A stretch of DNA of 64,000 bases from Eunapius fragilis (GCA_963681505.1 OY811988.1:558001-622000), one strand, 5' to 3'; counted from the stretch's first letter, positions 22,801 through 36,030 are shown. Notes: generated from the sequence alone by a model not told the origin. Numbers and translations: made by a program.

Positions 22801-23701
22801 CTGTATATGAAAGTTACTAGCGAATTTTTCAAAACTTCCGATAAATGGCGAACAACTAGAGTAAACGCTTTGGTGCTTCAATCGTCGTTTGGTGTAACCT
22901 CTTTTGTTAGTGAAGTTGTTTTTCTCAAAATGCCTTCACGTCAGGAAAAAAGAACGAGCGAAACGACGTGCGATATACCTTCAATGAAGTTCGAGACGAT
23001 GTTTTAGAATCGCAAGGGCATCCTAAAAGCGATATACATATTATTGGCAGTGATTTCAGTGATTTGGGTATGAACAAAAATCAAGGAAACAAGTAACTAA
23101 ATCTCTACGAGAAAGTTGGTGATAATAGGCAATTGGTGCATGGTGTAAAAAGCAAGGAAGCAAGGTCTCATCAGAAGGAAAAATGTAATAATCCTATGTT
23201 TAGCACATTTCTAGGTCATGTGTTGTTTGTGTGCTAAGTATAGGACTATTACATTTTCCCTTCTGATATAAGACCTTGTTCCTTGCTTTTTACACCATCA
23301 ATTGCCTTCAAATCTTATATACCACCAACTTTCTCGTTGAGAACGTTTTAGTTACTTGTTTTCATTAACCGCTCTTAGGAATTGTAGCGGCCACCCTCGA
23401 CTCAGGGCGACATAAGTTTTTGTTCGGTGTACGTAAATAATTGTAATATCACAATGTAAACAGGTTTCTATAAGCCTACGTATGTAGCTCAGTCATACAA
23501 TAATCTTTGGTTGCAGCGATCGACGCGTACAATAAAAATCAGTGTACATGAATTAAAACATTTGAATTGATTACTTAAACTCCATGATGAACAGGCTGCG
23601 TAAGACAGAGGACATACAGTAGGTATTTTTAGAATTTCAAATAATTTGAAAACACGTGTTAGGCCCTTTCGCTGCAACCATTAATCTATTCAGTCTCATT
23701 T

Positions 23702-23922
23702 AGGGGGCGTCTCCAAACTATTTCGGAAAAGATATCGTCATTGTACCCCCCCCCCCCCTCCCCCCCCCCCCCCCCCTCTCCCCATAATGTCATTGATATC
23801 CAAGGTTGTGATACATCTGAAAACGTCATGCACCTGACCCCCCCCCCCCCCCCCCCCCCCCCCATCCCCCCACAACGTCAAGATGACGTTATCTTTTCCA
23901 AAATAGTTTGGAGACACCCCCT
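23702..23922. mobile_element. Short inverted-repeat transposon (MITE) upstream of L4
   Basis: Left end GGGGGCGTCTCCAAACTATT, right end inverted GGGGGTGTCTCCAAACTATT. The pairing extends through GGAAAAGATA..CGTCA. Two poly-C blocks fill the core. The ends are related to those of the element at 12643-12830. It ends 200 bp upstream of the L4 ATG. Confidence 0.8.
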
Positions 23923-24122
23923 TAATATCAATCGGGAAGTCGAAGGAGGCTATATAGCTATAGATGGTAGATCCATGTCATGATTTTGAGAACAGTGATA
24001 TTGGGGGTATCGAAAAGTTGGTTTTAGGTTTGTTCATAGGGGGCTCGGATTGGTAGGCATTTGCAAGGTTTCGGCATGTACCCTCCCACAACGACAACAA
24101 TAAGAAAAGGGCGGAAGAGCTA

Positions 24123-24974
24123 ATGGACGCACTAGAGGCGTACAAAATTCAGGTAGTGTGGCCAACGGAAAGGGTAATCATACCTGGGGCTGGAGCGTTT
24201 GGTAAGGTCCACGGATTGCTCTACAATGGAGCGCCTTGCATGGCTAAAGGTCTACGTAGTGCCCTCGTGGGGAATCGGTACGACTCCATGCCCAGTGATC
24301 AATTGGCATCGTTCGGTGCCATCTTTGTTAGGGAATGTGTATTGCACAGCAAGCTTCGACATCCCAACATCGTCCAGTTTATTGGCGTCGAGGGCGGGAA
24401 CGACCCGAACAATCTTGACCTCATCCTGGTGATGGAAATGATGGACACAAACCTGGAGTCGTGTTTGGAAGCCTACCCCAACATCCCCCTCCAGATCAAA
24501 CTCTCTGTCCTACGAGACGTGTCCGCTGGACTACTGTACCTACACTCCTTCACCCCGCCCATCATCCATGGCGACCTCACTACCACCAACATCCTCCTCA
24601 CTCCAAACTGGAGAGCAAAGATAGCCGACTTTGGCAACACTGTCGACAGATCCATGATAACTATATCGAGCGGTGCTCTTCCATACATGCCAACAGGCGT
24701 TCTTACCTACCCTCAGACTTATGATTGCAAGCTAGATATTTTCAGTTTCGGGATAGTTGCCCTCTACATGGGCATCCAGGCTAGGGGTGCTGATCGTAAT
24801 AAACGGCAAGAACAACTTGAGGCCTTAAGAGCTACACCAGAAGTGGAGTGTGAACTCTACAAGATAGTGACATGGTGTTGTGAGCGTGATCCAAACAAAG
24901 GACCTTCTTCACGCGACCTGAATAATCACCTTCAAACGCTGGTATCATATCACAATCATTTTGGACAGATTATG
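24123..24974 (+). CDS. L4 kinase exon (type 1, activation-segment end changed)
   Basis: A 284-aa first exon starting MDALEAYKIQVVWPTE, with an in-frame ATG in good context and the same start as its paralogs. Motifs: GAGAFGKVHG, Lys in CMAKGL, IIHGDLTTTNILL, IADFGNTVD. Where paralogs have MPPEA this copy has MPTGV, losing the Glu of the APE motif that normally anchors the activation segment. The first part matches L2/L3 and the part after ADFGN matches L6 (SMITISSGALPYMP), a mosaic. Activity is doubtful. Confidence 0.9.
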
Positions 24975-27900
24975 GTGAGTTAGTCTTTGATTCACAATTG
25001 CACGTAATCCGATTGGCACAAGTACTGTATGTCAATTCATATTTGCTGCATTATGAACCTGGGGGACTCTGTTGTGATATTGTACAAGACTAGCTGGAAG
25101 CATATAAATTTAAATGATGCTGAATGTAACTGAGGTACTGGTACATAATTATAGCCTTAGCGGCATCAAACCTGACAGAGAAACACGTGCAACTTTTGAT
25201 TCGATTGTCAAAATGCACTGCTTCACACATTAAGTGCATATAATTATAACTAAGTACTGAATCTATGAGCAATTAGGTAGTCAGATGAAGTAAATATTTA
25301 CTGATTAACGAAGTGATTACTTTTAGCTCCTTTTAACTATGTATGTATTTATTATTGATCATCCTCTCATGGGTACAAGAGTATGCAAACAAGTACAGTC
25401 GCTCTAAAGAGTACAATTCAAATATAATGTTGAATTTCTGGGCACTGTTGTGTGAAGCATAATCAGATTGTGGAAATCACGTAACTATATATTTACAGCT
25501 GCGTGTATCATATTTTTACTTCAATAAAGTATTAGTTCAACGTACGCAGTAGCTGGTAAATAATGATTCAGTACATGTGTGCACCTGTCTAATAGTTTAT
25601 CATTTATATTTGCTCTGTGTGCTAGGAACTACATCAAGTTATAGAATCATTGGAGAAAGATAAGGCTCTGGCTGACAACAGGGTTCTGGAGATGAAAAGA
25701 GAGCTTGAAGGAGTTAAGAAAAGCATGAATGAAGAGGTCAATCAATTGAAAACGGAAGTTGAGAACCTCAATTCAAATGTTCAGGTTCAATTATTGCAGG
25801 TGCGTTTTATTATGTCATTTCTTAGTAACATGATGTGGGATCCAAGATAGATATGAGCACGTGCAATGTTAGATAATTAGAAGCAAAATAACATCTCAGA
25901 ATATGTGGTGGTGTTGCATGATGAGCTGAAACAAAAAAAGAAAAAAATAGTAAATAACCATGTGCATACACAGAAATGATGAAGTGTATCCAGAAGCCTG
26001 TTTGAGGCCCAAAGCACATGACTGGATGTCACATACTACACACAAACCCAACGATCAATTCCTCAAAGCATAGGCACCACCCAAATGACCCAGCTCCACA
26101 CCAGAGGCCCAAAAACCAAGTTACTTAACCACAAGCACCACCCAGATTACCCATAAAGTTCCCCCAAGGCCACACCCCAGCACCAACCAAACCAGAACCA
26201 CAGGATCTCTGCCCTCATTCCCTTTTCCCCACCCTTTAAGGTTCATCCACCCAATTTCAGAGAACCAACAATCATTCCAAATTTTAGCTGTGCCATGGCT
26301 GCTGACCCGCTTGTAGCTCCGATTTCATTTTAAAATAATAAAAAGGGAATAACCAGAGAAGCTATACAGAAAGCTGCTGTATTGTTCATCTATGTATAAG
26401 AATATCAACTGGCCTGGTGTGTTTTTTGTCTGCCTACTCCAAGCTGCCCACCAAGAGCGCAATATTGATGGCAGCTAACTGTGCAATGACATCCCTGAAG
26501 TTGTTGTGATGCAACAAGACACCTGCTACCTCCACATTTACAACATGGTATCCTAGAAGGTATCCTAGAAGGTATCCTAGAAAGTATCCTTGAAGGCATG
26601 TTAACAGAAATAGTATGGACCCAAAAATATGTAGATTCAAAAGTCACTGCTCGTATGCTTCCCACGATAACCCTCTACACCCTTGGGATCTTGGGCAGTG
26701 TTGCGAGGGTTTCTAAAAAGACTGCCAAATGTTGGCCTACATTATGGGGGAAAAGTGGCAATACCACCATGTCCCCAAGGTTGACGGAGCTGTATTGTTG
26801 TATGGATTCAGTGGCGCAGTACAGCATTTCCTGGCATTCACCGTAGCCAGGTTTTTGTGTTGTGGAGGAGAGAGGTGGGGGGGGGGGGGTGTGCTAAGTA
26901 TGTCTCAGTCGATTCAAGGGTACCACGTTTGTTCGCCCCAGAGGTTGTTTAATTTCAGATACCCACCAGCTATTCAATGTCATTACAATAAAAACTATAT
27001 AAGGTGAATGAAATGCATTCTTCAGAACTCTGATTCCACCTTTATCAGTTGGCTGCAACTCAATTTCTTCGCTGACCGACTGTTACACTCTGTACAATGT
27101 CCTACTGAGCTGGATGTTCAGTGCTCACCCCTTATTGTGTAGTGCTGTGTGCAGTGTCATTACAAGTAGGTTGCATGTTTGCCCTTGCTATGGTTGGCTA
27201 CTGCTGCTGAGCTATGTTTGGGTTAGGCGGTTCTCTGTCAGTGAGCTGTACCGCTGCCCCACAAGTGATGTGCTGCATGTATGTGCTGCATGTAGTCAAT
27301 TGTAGCTCACTGGTTCCATGCTCCTGCTGATGGCTGGTAGCTGTGTCAACCTTTTTTTTTTGTTTGTTGGGGAAGAAATTGCTCCATTGAACAACAGTTA
27401 TAGCATTGGCTCTTTTTTCTTTCCTGTTTATGTTCTTCACATTGTCCCATTTTGTCAAACAGTGTGAGTCAGTCTGGCACCTGGTATTTGATTGTGTACC
27501 AGTGCTGGTACATTCAGACGTGCACAATTCAATATGAACATATACAGCGTGCAGTTCTCACTATAAGTGTACATTGATAGCCAGACAAGCGGACCTTATA
27601 TGCAGCAGGGAGCAGGGAGGGCGGAGGGGGGGGGGGGGGGGGGGGGGGTAAATGAAAGGCTGCCTTCACAACCCTCCAGAGAATTAACCTAGCTCATATT
27701 TGAGCAAATTTCATAGGGTTACTTCATGTTCAAGTCCTTGGCAGTCTGCATGAGGGTTGGGGAATTTGCATGTGTGGTAAATATGTATCCTTGTATTGCT
27801 ATAGTTCATCACTACTTTAATGGATATTTAAATTAATGCATTGATAAATGCATATTTTAATTTGAACACTTTCACTAGGACATTCTTTGTAGAGCTGCAT

Positions 27901-30900
27901 ACTGTACTTCAAAGTGTTTTCAGCACTATTGATATTAATGTTCTGTATTGGTGTGTAGAATTGGCATATAAAACCCATGCAAGCAATTGTACAGACTCGG
28001 TCCTTTTTCAATAGCACACCATATCATTATAGATCCACACCTATGAAGAAGACTTTGAGCGTGAAAGAAACGATAGGGTTAGAATTGCTCAAGAAATGAA
28101 CAGGATGAAAGAAGATCTCAGTGATGCGACTGATTTAAAACAACATTGCAGCACATTGAAAGATAGTATAGATTTGCTAACAAAACAACTGAAAGACAAA
28201 GAAGATGAATTGAAGAAATGCCATCAGCAGGTTACTAACGCCTTAATGATTATGCCATTTTCACTACATCTAGTTAAGTAGCAATATTTTATGTGCAAAT
28301 TAATTTTTTAGAGGGGCAACACAAAAGTAATTAGGAATCTGCTATTTTACAAGTGCATAATAAAAGCATTGGTATATTGATATTCATATCTCTACACAAA
28401 TGGTCACTCACATGTAGGCACAGCAAGATGCCCCACAGCAGAGATCAACCAATGAATCAAACACGATTGGTTCCCTGGAAATAGAGCTAAAAACTGTTAG
28501 ATTGGAGAATGAGCAGCTCAAACACGAACGAACTGTCTTAAATGAAAATTTTAAAAAAATAGCAGCACTGAATCATGGTCACCCAGAAACCCAAGTTGCC
28601 ATTGCAAAAGCTGAAAAACACAGCAGAATATCCAAGCAGAGAACTGAAACACTTGAGAACCAGGTATTTGACATTAGAATGTTGCTCTTTGCAATTGTAA
28701 AATTTGAAATATATGCATGCACTGAGAATTGCCACTAGCCTGCTGTTATTTGACCACTGTATAACCTGGTGGTGGTTTATTGGATAAGTAACATCTCTTA
28801 CATGCTGCATTTCTCAATGTTCTAAAGACTTTACAGCTTCAAAAAGAACAGCATGATCTTCAAGAGGAAATAATGATCCTAAGAAATCAGGTTTGAGTGT
28901 TCTGTTGTTATATTACATTAATATATTTTGCGAGGTTTCAAAACTTATGTAATTGTATCTGTGATACATGTTCAATTTATGTGATATATACGGGTTCTAA
29001 ACTTCTTAAAAATAATACATGCGATCATATTCTATTGCTAACATCTACATGTAGGTATCTACATGCACTGCAAGGGTTAAACTAGGTGTAAAGGAAATTA
29101 TTTTGTTCCACTGTTTGTGCAGGCTTTGCCACATGATATACCTCCTTAAAGCTTGATCATCTCTACTAGCTTTATACCCTTAGAGCAAGTATTGCAATAG
29201 TACCCATGGGTTTGTTTTGACAGTTTATTAAATTAAATCTACACATGTGAGGGAAAGCACAGTGCAATTGCAATTAAATGTACTACTGCAATCAAGAATC
29301 AACTCATAATTGCCCTTTGCATGCTGGCATGAAAAGTACCTTCTACTGGCTGTTTGAAATGTTTCACCATCTCAGCTGCATATAATTACATTGTACTATG
29401 ATTATCACACGACTTTAAATAAGTTCTGAATCAAATTTCATTTCCCTGTTATGTAACGTCCTCCCTGATTCGACTATTGTACTGTTATGAGATATGTTAC
29501 TTATTAGATATGTGCAGTTATTGTAGTATATGTGACTGAAAAACTACTGGTATAAAGAATTGTATTTGTGTACAGTATGAAGAGGTAAAAACACTTAGTA
29601 AATGTAAGACTTACTGTAATTGTTTTCACACTACTGTTTGCACTGCAGAAGGAGTCAAATGCAGAGGCATTCAAGCTGGAGAGAATGCGTCTCCAAAATG
29701 AACTCGCTGATGTCACCAAGCAGCTGTCTACAGTGAAGGCTAACCTTGATGCTATGGAGACTATTATGCAGAGACAACTGAAAGATCTAAATACCCAACT
29801 TCATGAAGCAAAAGAGGAGATAGCAGTGAAGGTGGCCCAGGTGAAGCAGTACCAGAAGCAGGTGGAGGCTTACAAACAACAGGTACAGTATATTGTATTA
29901 TTTCATAGACTGTGTTCTTATAATCCTGCCAGCCTTATGTCATTGTGCCTTCCTTCTCTGCTACATGTACATGTACATATATGCTAATAAAAGTGCTGTG
30001 TATTACCTAACTAACAAGCTTGCTATGACTGAAAATTAATATGGGAATCGCTCAATAAAAGCATTTTGTTTCCTACATGCAGGTGCATGACTCATCTACA
30101 AACATACTTTCAAGTTTGGTGGAACAGCCCTGTGCTGAAGGAGCTCTTTTAAAAATGACACAGACAGATGACAAATGTGTCACACATGACCCTGAAACAG
30201 CTCAAGATGAACATTCTATTGAACCTGATGGAGGAAACCAGGAGCACGAAGATGAACATCTCCCCTCTCCCGTGTACAAACCATCGCGTCATCTGGATCT
30301 ACCCACAGCAGGTGATCACTATCAACCCACACAAGGTTATTATAGTCTACCAGCACTGCACACCACAGTAGACCATCAGATTCAATCAACATCAGGCTAT
30401 CACGGTCTACCTAATTCATCCCATCAAGGCAGTCATCTTGCCCAATCTGAAGTACCACAAATCGCACCCACTCACCAACCACAATCCCTTCAGTACATAA
30501 AGCCCCATTCCGATCATCCAAACAGGTACATGCAAAATGATGCTCCACATCCACACACCGATGTTCCCCATCACAGCATGGGGAGGAGGTACTTTGAGCC
30601 AGCCGTCAGCTGCCCCTTGCAGCAACAGGTACCCGAGGGTGTGCAAGGCAAATATTGGGTTAGCGAAAGGCCCCCGCTGCCGTCATATCAACTTTCAGGT
30701 TATGAACATGGTGCTAAGCACAGAGCTCCTTCCCCTTCAACACAAAGGTGTCGTGATGCAGATACAGACGGTGATGCATCACGTACGGTGCATGGTGGGA
30801 CTGAATTGAACGAGCAGTCGCGGTATGCTCCGTTGGATCCCAACCTGACGTGCCCCGCCTGTGGGTTAATGTTCAGGAAAGGAGAGATCCAGAAGTTTAA

Positions 30901-30928
30901 GCGCCACTCAGAAATGTGCATGCAATGA
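24123..30928 (+). CDS. L4: type 1 kinase - coiled coil - UBAN - Pro-rich - C2HC finger protein
   Basis: Inferred exons: 24123-24974 kinase, 25626-25799, 28033-28230, 28418-28663, 28837-28890, 29649-29882 and 30083-30928, all phase 0, about 867 aa. UBAN: TYEEDFERERNDRVRIAQ at the head of the 28033 exon. The 29649 exon ends with KVAQVKQYQKQVEAYKQQ. The last exon is rich in His, Pro and Gln with DVPHHSMGRRYFEP, an NEQSRYAPLDPNLTCPAC finger, the pair RKGEIQKFKRH..MC, and a stop. It is the most complete copy of the full architecture and is probably expressed. A ubiquitin-binding scaffold and kinase in one chain is inferred from the NEMO/ABIN families. The 2.2-kb intron after 25799 holds simple repeats only. 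Confidence 0.9.
26546..26600. repeat. 12-bp tandem repeat in L4 intron
   Basis: About four copies of GGTATCCTAGAA, the last ones diverged. Confidence 0.85.
27615..27650. repeat. Poly-G tract in L4 intron
   Basis: A long G run in the 2.2-kb intron. The surrounding 26.0-28.0 kb has no recognised exon. Confidence 0.85.
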
Positions 30929-31652
30929 TTCTGTGTAGTAATGCCAAGAATCTTTAAAGGATTTTCATTAGTTTTTTTGTTAAGTCTGCCTTATGAAGGC
31001 ATTTAAAAGTATTTGCATTTGTGTATTTTTTATAAATGAAGATCCTTATCAGAATTGGCAGAGCATTATGTACTGAGAAGATTAATCTATTTTTCACATA
31101 CTGTATGTGGACACCAATGAAGACGTGTACGCATGCATATGAATTAGTGCACAAGGCATCATTTACATGTAAATAAAGACCATCATTATTAATTAATTTA
31201 AATACAGTATTTTATAAGGTTTTACACAATAAAACTGCTTGGACATGTACACACATACACAGGGTAAATTAAACTACTGTAACAAAACAAATTTCTTAGA
31301 GTTCAAAGCAGCACATTAATCTGTAACATTGATAGTGTATAATTAAGGTGATTTTGTCACATTTTTCATTTCTTGGTGACAGGTGCTTACCAACTAAAGT
31401 TGTGTGGATTACCGTCATATTGGCAATAATACCACTGTAATTTAATTAGCCCATCCTAAGATGTCGACAAGTCAATTTGTCACCAGACCACGTGTACATA
31501 TCATTATGATGTAGTTATAAGTACATCAATGTACATTGGTGTTTGCGTACCACACACGACAGACAACAAATGTGTAATGACCTTTGAGCTACATGTACGT
31601 ACGTGTGCGCAAAACACTGGACCCCAAAACAAAAGCTATGTGTCTGCAACAG
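30929..31652. other. Convergent spacer between L4 and L5
   Basis: About 720 bp between the stop codons of L4 (plus) and L5 (minus). AATAAA occurs near 31170 and 31228 on the plus strand and may serve L4. No gene seen. Confidence 0.5.
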
Positions 31653-33736
31653 TCAGTCACTGGAACACATTTGCACATGAGTTCTAAATTTTTGGATTTC
31701 GCCCTTCTTGAAGATCTCCCTGCATATTGGACACTGCAGATTTGGGTCATCGGGGACATGCACACCAGACATGGGTCTGCGGGGCTCTGTGTCAGATGCT
31801 GCTCCTCCCAATCTAGTACCAGAGATTGCACCCTTTCTATTGGCTGAACTTGCGTTCTCATGAATGAGGACATCAATGTTTGACGTGGGCATCAGGACGA
31901 GTGGTGTAAGGTCATCTGCAGAGTCCGTCAGGTCTTCCGCAGCGTGTTCCAAACACTGGAGTCAAAAGAAATGAACACTATCGAAAAGGTCACATCTCTC
32001 AGCACATTTTAGAGCAAGAAATGACTATCAAAAACAGAACTGGAATGAAACATAGTATAAGTACACATGTATGCATTACTGTTCACTCTAAATATTCTCA
32101 TGCAATGATATTAATAACCACGGAACATTCAGTACATAAATTTATTTAATATACTTACAATCAGTTTGCATTCAATAAATAAAGATGTCACGGGAATATT
32201 TTCTATAATTGTATACTACATTTTGGCAAACCCAATTACATAAACATAAACATTAAGTAACTATGGTCCCTACAAACAGCAACTGGCTCACAAAGAAAGC
32301 CTGTGGATAACCACGTTATAATTTGTTCTTACACCAAGTGCATCTTGCTTGTAGCATTTAGTAGCACCACCCTGTTCCTGCTGGGAATGCATTAGTGATG
32401 TCCATACATACACCATACATGCTGTCCTCAGCACTCACACCATCACTTTTCCGCTTCCTGTTGACATTGCTATAGATACCACCTCCATTGGCTTTATCTA
32501 GCTGCAATGAGGATGGTTTGCTATTCAACAAAATTAATATGGCATTGTTAACAGCTACCTCCTGTTTGTAAGCCTCCACCTGCTTCTGGTACTGCTTCAC
32601 CTGGGCCACCTTCACTGCTATCTCTTCTTTGGCTGCTTCCAGTTCAACTTCCTGCTCAGCGATGGTCTGCTTGGCTTCCTTTAGTTGCTCTGTGAGGTCG
32701 TCCAACGTTTCCTTTAAAGTTGCATAGTCGTCTTTGTGTTTTGTAACTTTGCTCTCAAGGTCTGCTATCTCCTGCTGAAGACTTTCGGCCCTTTCCACTG
32801 CTCTCTCCCTGTCTTGCCTCTCCTGTAAGAAGTCATCCCTGTATGTGCACTTCTGCAATGGAGAAGTGGAGTGAGTGCACGAGATGTACATAAATTTGCT
32901 GTAACTGGTACACGTCGGCACCACATAACCTTGCGACACGTGCATTACGGATTATTACGGATTATGCACAATTGCACACTAACATGTAATGTAGATGTAC
33001 ACGTCAGGGACGGACGTACAAAGGGGGCATGGCAGAGGAAGAGGGGGGGGGGAGGGAGTTTATGGACAACTATCAATGCAGATTACCTAATTGTCTGCTA
33101 TGAATAATATTATTGAAGGGCTGGGAGGGGGGATTAAACCCCCCCAACCCCCCCCCCCCCCCCCCCCCCCCTCCCTAGATCTGCTACTGGTTGTGCTTGT
33201 GTACATGTGGCATGGCAACGTAAATGCATACAAGTGGTTACATAATATACCTGCATGTTACACGACTCTACAAATACATTTAGTGATGTACATCAGTATT
33301 AGTATTATATACAACCCTTCATTTTTATGTGAGAACGGTATTAATATACTTGCAGTACCTCAATTTTTAAAATGGACAATTTCTCTTTCATTTTCTTGTT
33401 CTCCACTTTTAATTCATTAAGTTCATCCTCCTCAATCCTTGAATGTTCGACTAACTGCCAAGAAAAGACACATTGGCTTTCATGGAGATGAAATATGCTT
33501 GCAGGTATCCACAAATTATTGCATCAGTTAACACATAATTTTTAATTACCATATGTGTGAGCTGTACATGGTGAAATCAGAGTGACATACAATATTTGAT
33601 AATGTTTGCTACATAATACATTCACCTTCACCGTTGATCCTTCTTGGGAATGATTAGATGACACTTCTTCATGCCCACTAAATTCGATAGGTTTATTGGG
33701 TCTTTTCCTCAACCCCTCTCGTTTAGAAGTGGCCAT
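31653..33736 (-). CDS. L5: kinase-free NEMO/ABIN-like UBAN and C2HC finger adaptor
   Basis: Inferred exons (minus): 33736-33626, 33454-33359, 32852-32559, 32501-32412 and 31955-31653, all phase 0, about 297 aa. It starts MATSKREGLRKRPNKP with no kinase exon upstream. UBAN: YRDDFLQERQDRERAVE, the closest in the window to NEMO (YKADFQAERQARE). The coil runs on to KVAQVKQYQKQVEAYKQ. A basic patch NRKRKSDG could be a nuclear signal. The C-terminal finger DDPNLQCPICREIFKKGE..H..MC ends SSD. The size is somewhat below vertebrate NEMO (about 420 aa). It is probably a ubiquitin-chain adaptor without enzymatic activity and may represent the ancestral form from which, or into which, kinases were joined. 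The donor of exon 4 is the least certain border. Confidence 0.85.
33008..33190. mobile_element. Short hAT-like MITE with G/C runs in L5 intron
   Basis: Left end CAGGGACGGACGTAC with poly-G, right end poly-C then CCTAGATCTGCTACTGG (inverse CCAGTAGCAGATCTAGG). The ends are similar to the CAGGGGCGGAT type at 20836 but diverged. Confidence 0.5.
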
Positions 33737-33944
33737 GCGTACTCTGTTAGAGGTTGAACGCCAGTGACATCATGCAACGCCAACAGCAAGGCAACGCATG
33801 TACAAATTTCTCTATGCAAGCGCACACACCTCGATAGCATATTATGTATGGATCAAATGCCAACAAACTGAATAATACCTCATAACCCCCCCCCCCCCCC
33901 TCCCAACATGGACCATATACCATAGAGGTTAAAATAATGGAATA

Positions 33945-34001
<57 letters not shown>

Positions 34002-35708
34002 GCACATACGTAAACAAATACACGCACACACTCACCATAGATATTATGCACTCACACACACGCGCGCGCGCACACACACACACACGATAGTTTGTTACTC
34101 AGATGCGCAATGACTTCAGACATCTTTGAGACTGGGCACGTAACTCTTCGTTGCTAGTGGCAAAACTATAGGTAGGCCTATATAGGCTACTAGCATATAA
34201 TATTTCTATAGGTACATACGATCTACCTTATAGCAGCCCTTTCAATTCGTTTCTTAGAGCTACTATAAACTGAGTTTGACTCTACGCATCACCAGACGAC
34301 ACCTAATTACATGTTGCTGCTCACCAACAAAGTCCGGACATGAGAAGACCTTTTATAATTCCATTTTTTTCAAAACAGACACGTTATTAAAATTTACCAT
34401 AACAGATTTTAATTAACGTAGTCGGTTTGAATTTGAGGCCTAAATATTAAGTCGACACAAGGCTGCTGGTTCAGAGACTGGACCCATCATGCTGACCAAT
34501 TGGTGATGCGTGATGTGGGTGAGCTCAAAGGTGAGTCTTACCAAGTTCTTAGTTTTGTGTGTGTGCGACCACACCCTAATGTATAAATCTAAGCATAATA
34601 AAAACTTTAACTCTAATGTATTACAGTGCCATATAACAATTAACACATAATCATACACTACAAATAAAGTCAAGACACGAGGGCAGGAACTCCCTTGCCA
34701 AGATGGCTCTGACCAAGGTGAAGTGCATCCTACTGTAAAGCCAAGATGGAAGGTTTGGGAGAGGACAAGCTGAAGGGATGCCAACCTAGAGAATGTAAGG
34801 TGAGGCTCTTTACCCCAGTTGCAGAATGTCTCGACAGCTAAGGGAATGCACTTCTGTAAGTGTTTGTGACCTTTGGACTATTCCACCTGCGCATGTCCAA
34901 GAGACTGGCTAAACCTGTTATTGTGTTATAGTATTTAAGGTAGTGTATTGTACCCATTGTATTCTCTGCTGTGCTATAGTGATTGGCAGTCCTAACTGAC
35001 CCTTGGCTAGACACTGCGCGTTTAGGTAGTGGGTCAAGCCATACACTACAACTTCCACTCCAATTCCTGACATTTGGGACCACTGGAGAGAAGCTTGCGG
35101 GTCTCCGCTACGTAGAAGCCGATGTGCTTAGTAACTCTAATCTAAATGTAAACATAATAAAACTTCTCACACCATTTTTTAACTACACTTTCTAACCATG
35201 AAATGCTGGGTGCATTTTTAGGGATAGTAACGTACTAGTTGTGTAGCCAAGGCCCAGGGGTAGGTTGATAATTGCCTATAGGCAGCTAGGGGTAGGTGTG
35301 GGTGTAGGTAAGTGGTAAGTAAGTGGGGATAGATTTTACAATGTAAGGGCTACATACAAGATAATGGGTAGGTAGGTAAGTAGGTATGCATGGGTAGATA
35401 TACATACATGTGTGGGGGTGGGTAAGGTAAGTGAGTGGGTGGTATAAAGTGGTTGGATATAGACCATGATTGGTAGGGTTGGGGTGGGATATAAAGGGGC
35501 CAAGGTGGGGGGGGGCTCTTATTATCTAAACGCCTATATTTCAGTTGATATGGCACAGAGAAATACTTCACAGTGTTCAAAAGTGCAAGAAGGTACATAT
35601 AAAATAAGAGCATTCTGATAAAATAAGAGTTGAAGATGGTACTCCAACAAAAAGGTAGGATAATTAAAACTGAAGCTGAACATGTATAAATGTACACGTA
35701 CAATAGCG
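33737..35708. other. Intergenic DNA upstream of L5
   Basis: Holds (CA)n runs at about 33947-33996 and 34046-34085, a poly-C tract at 33885-33901, and a TAGG/GGTA-rich stretch at about 35260-35500. Short open frames here (34440-34784 minus, 34983-35195 plus) show no recognisable domain. It should contain the L5 promoter just above 33736. Confidence 0.5.
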
Positions 35709-36030
35709 TGACTCTCAAATTAAAGTAAATTTAAGGTTTGTTACCGTTAAACATGTACCACTAATTGGTAATCCAGTTTGGCAGCAATCAAAACCAGTTG
35801 GTTTCATTACTGGGCACTAACTCATAATGATATTGGTACGACATAGAATAAATCAACAAACCAACATGCAAGTGTCAAGATGATATATTATACGTACATA
35901 GTTGTTACAGGTATAATATAATCTTGACACTTCCATGTTGGTTAGTTCATTTATTCAATGTTGTAGCAATATTTACCAATTAATGATGCATGCTTAACGG
36001 TAACAAACCTTCATTTACTTGTGAGAGTCA
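35709..36030. mobile_element. Foldback MITE of about 320 bp
   Basis: Both ends read TGACTCTCA inwards; the match continues through AAGGTTTGTTACCGTTAA and its inverse, then again at the centre (AACCAACATG..AAGTGTCAAG and its inverse). Almost the whole element folds on itself. No coding capacity. Confidence 0.85.

Larger units (their letters stand above)
20740..23370. mobile_element. Complex of nested foldback elements
   Basis: Several inverted repeats are visible. The arm at about 20745-21290 is the inverse of 21925-22260 (shared GTCCCGGAACATGGTCTCC and its inverse). The arm at 21690-21925 is the inverse of 22835-23085 (shared TGACGTGAAGGCATTTTGAG and its inverse). Two copies of a ~280-bp hairpin (21395-21690 and 23085-23365) each carry inverted GGTGGTGTAAAAA..AAGGAAAC arms. 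No transposase was recognised. It lies between the divergent starts of L3 and L4. Confidence 0.7.

Noticed and set aside
33947-34085. Cys/Val-rich ORFs over CA repeats
   Set aside because: Products of the (CA)n and (CG)n microsatellites.
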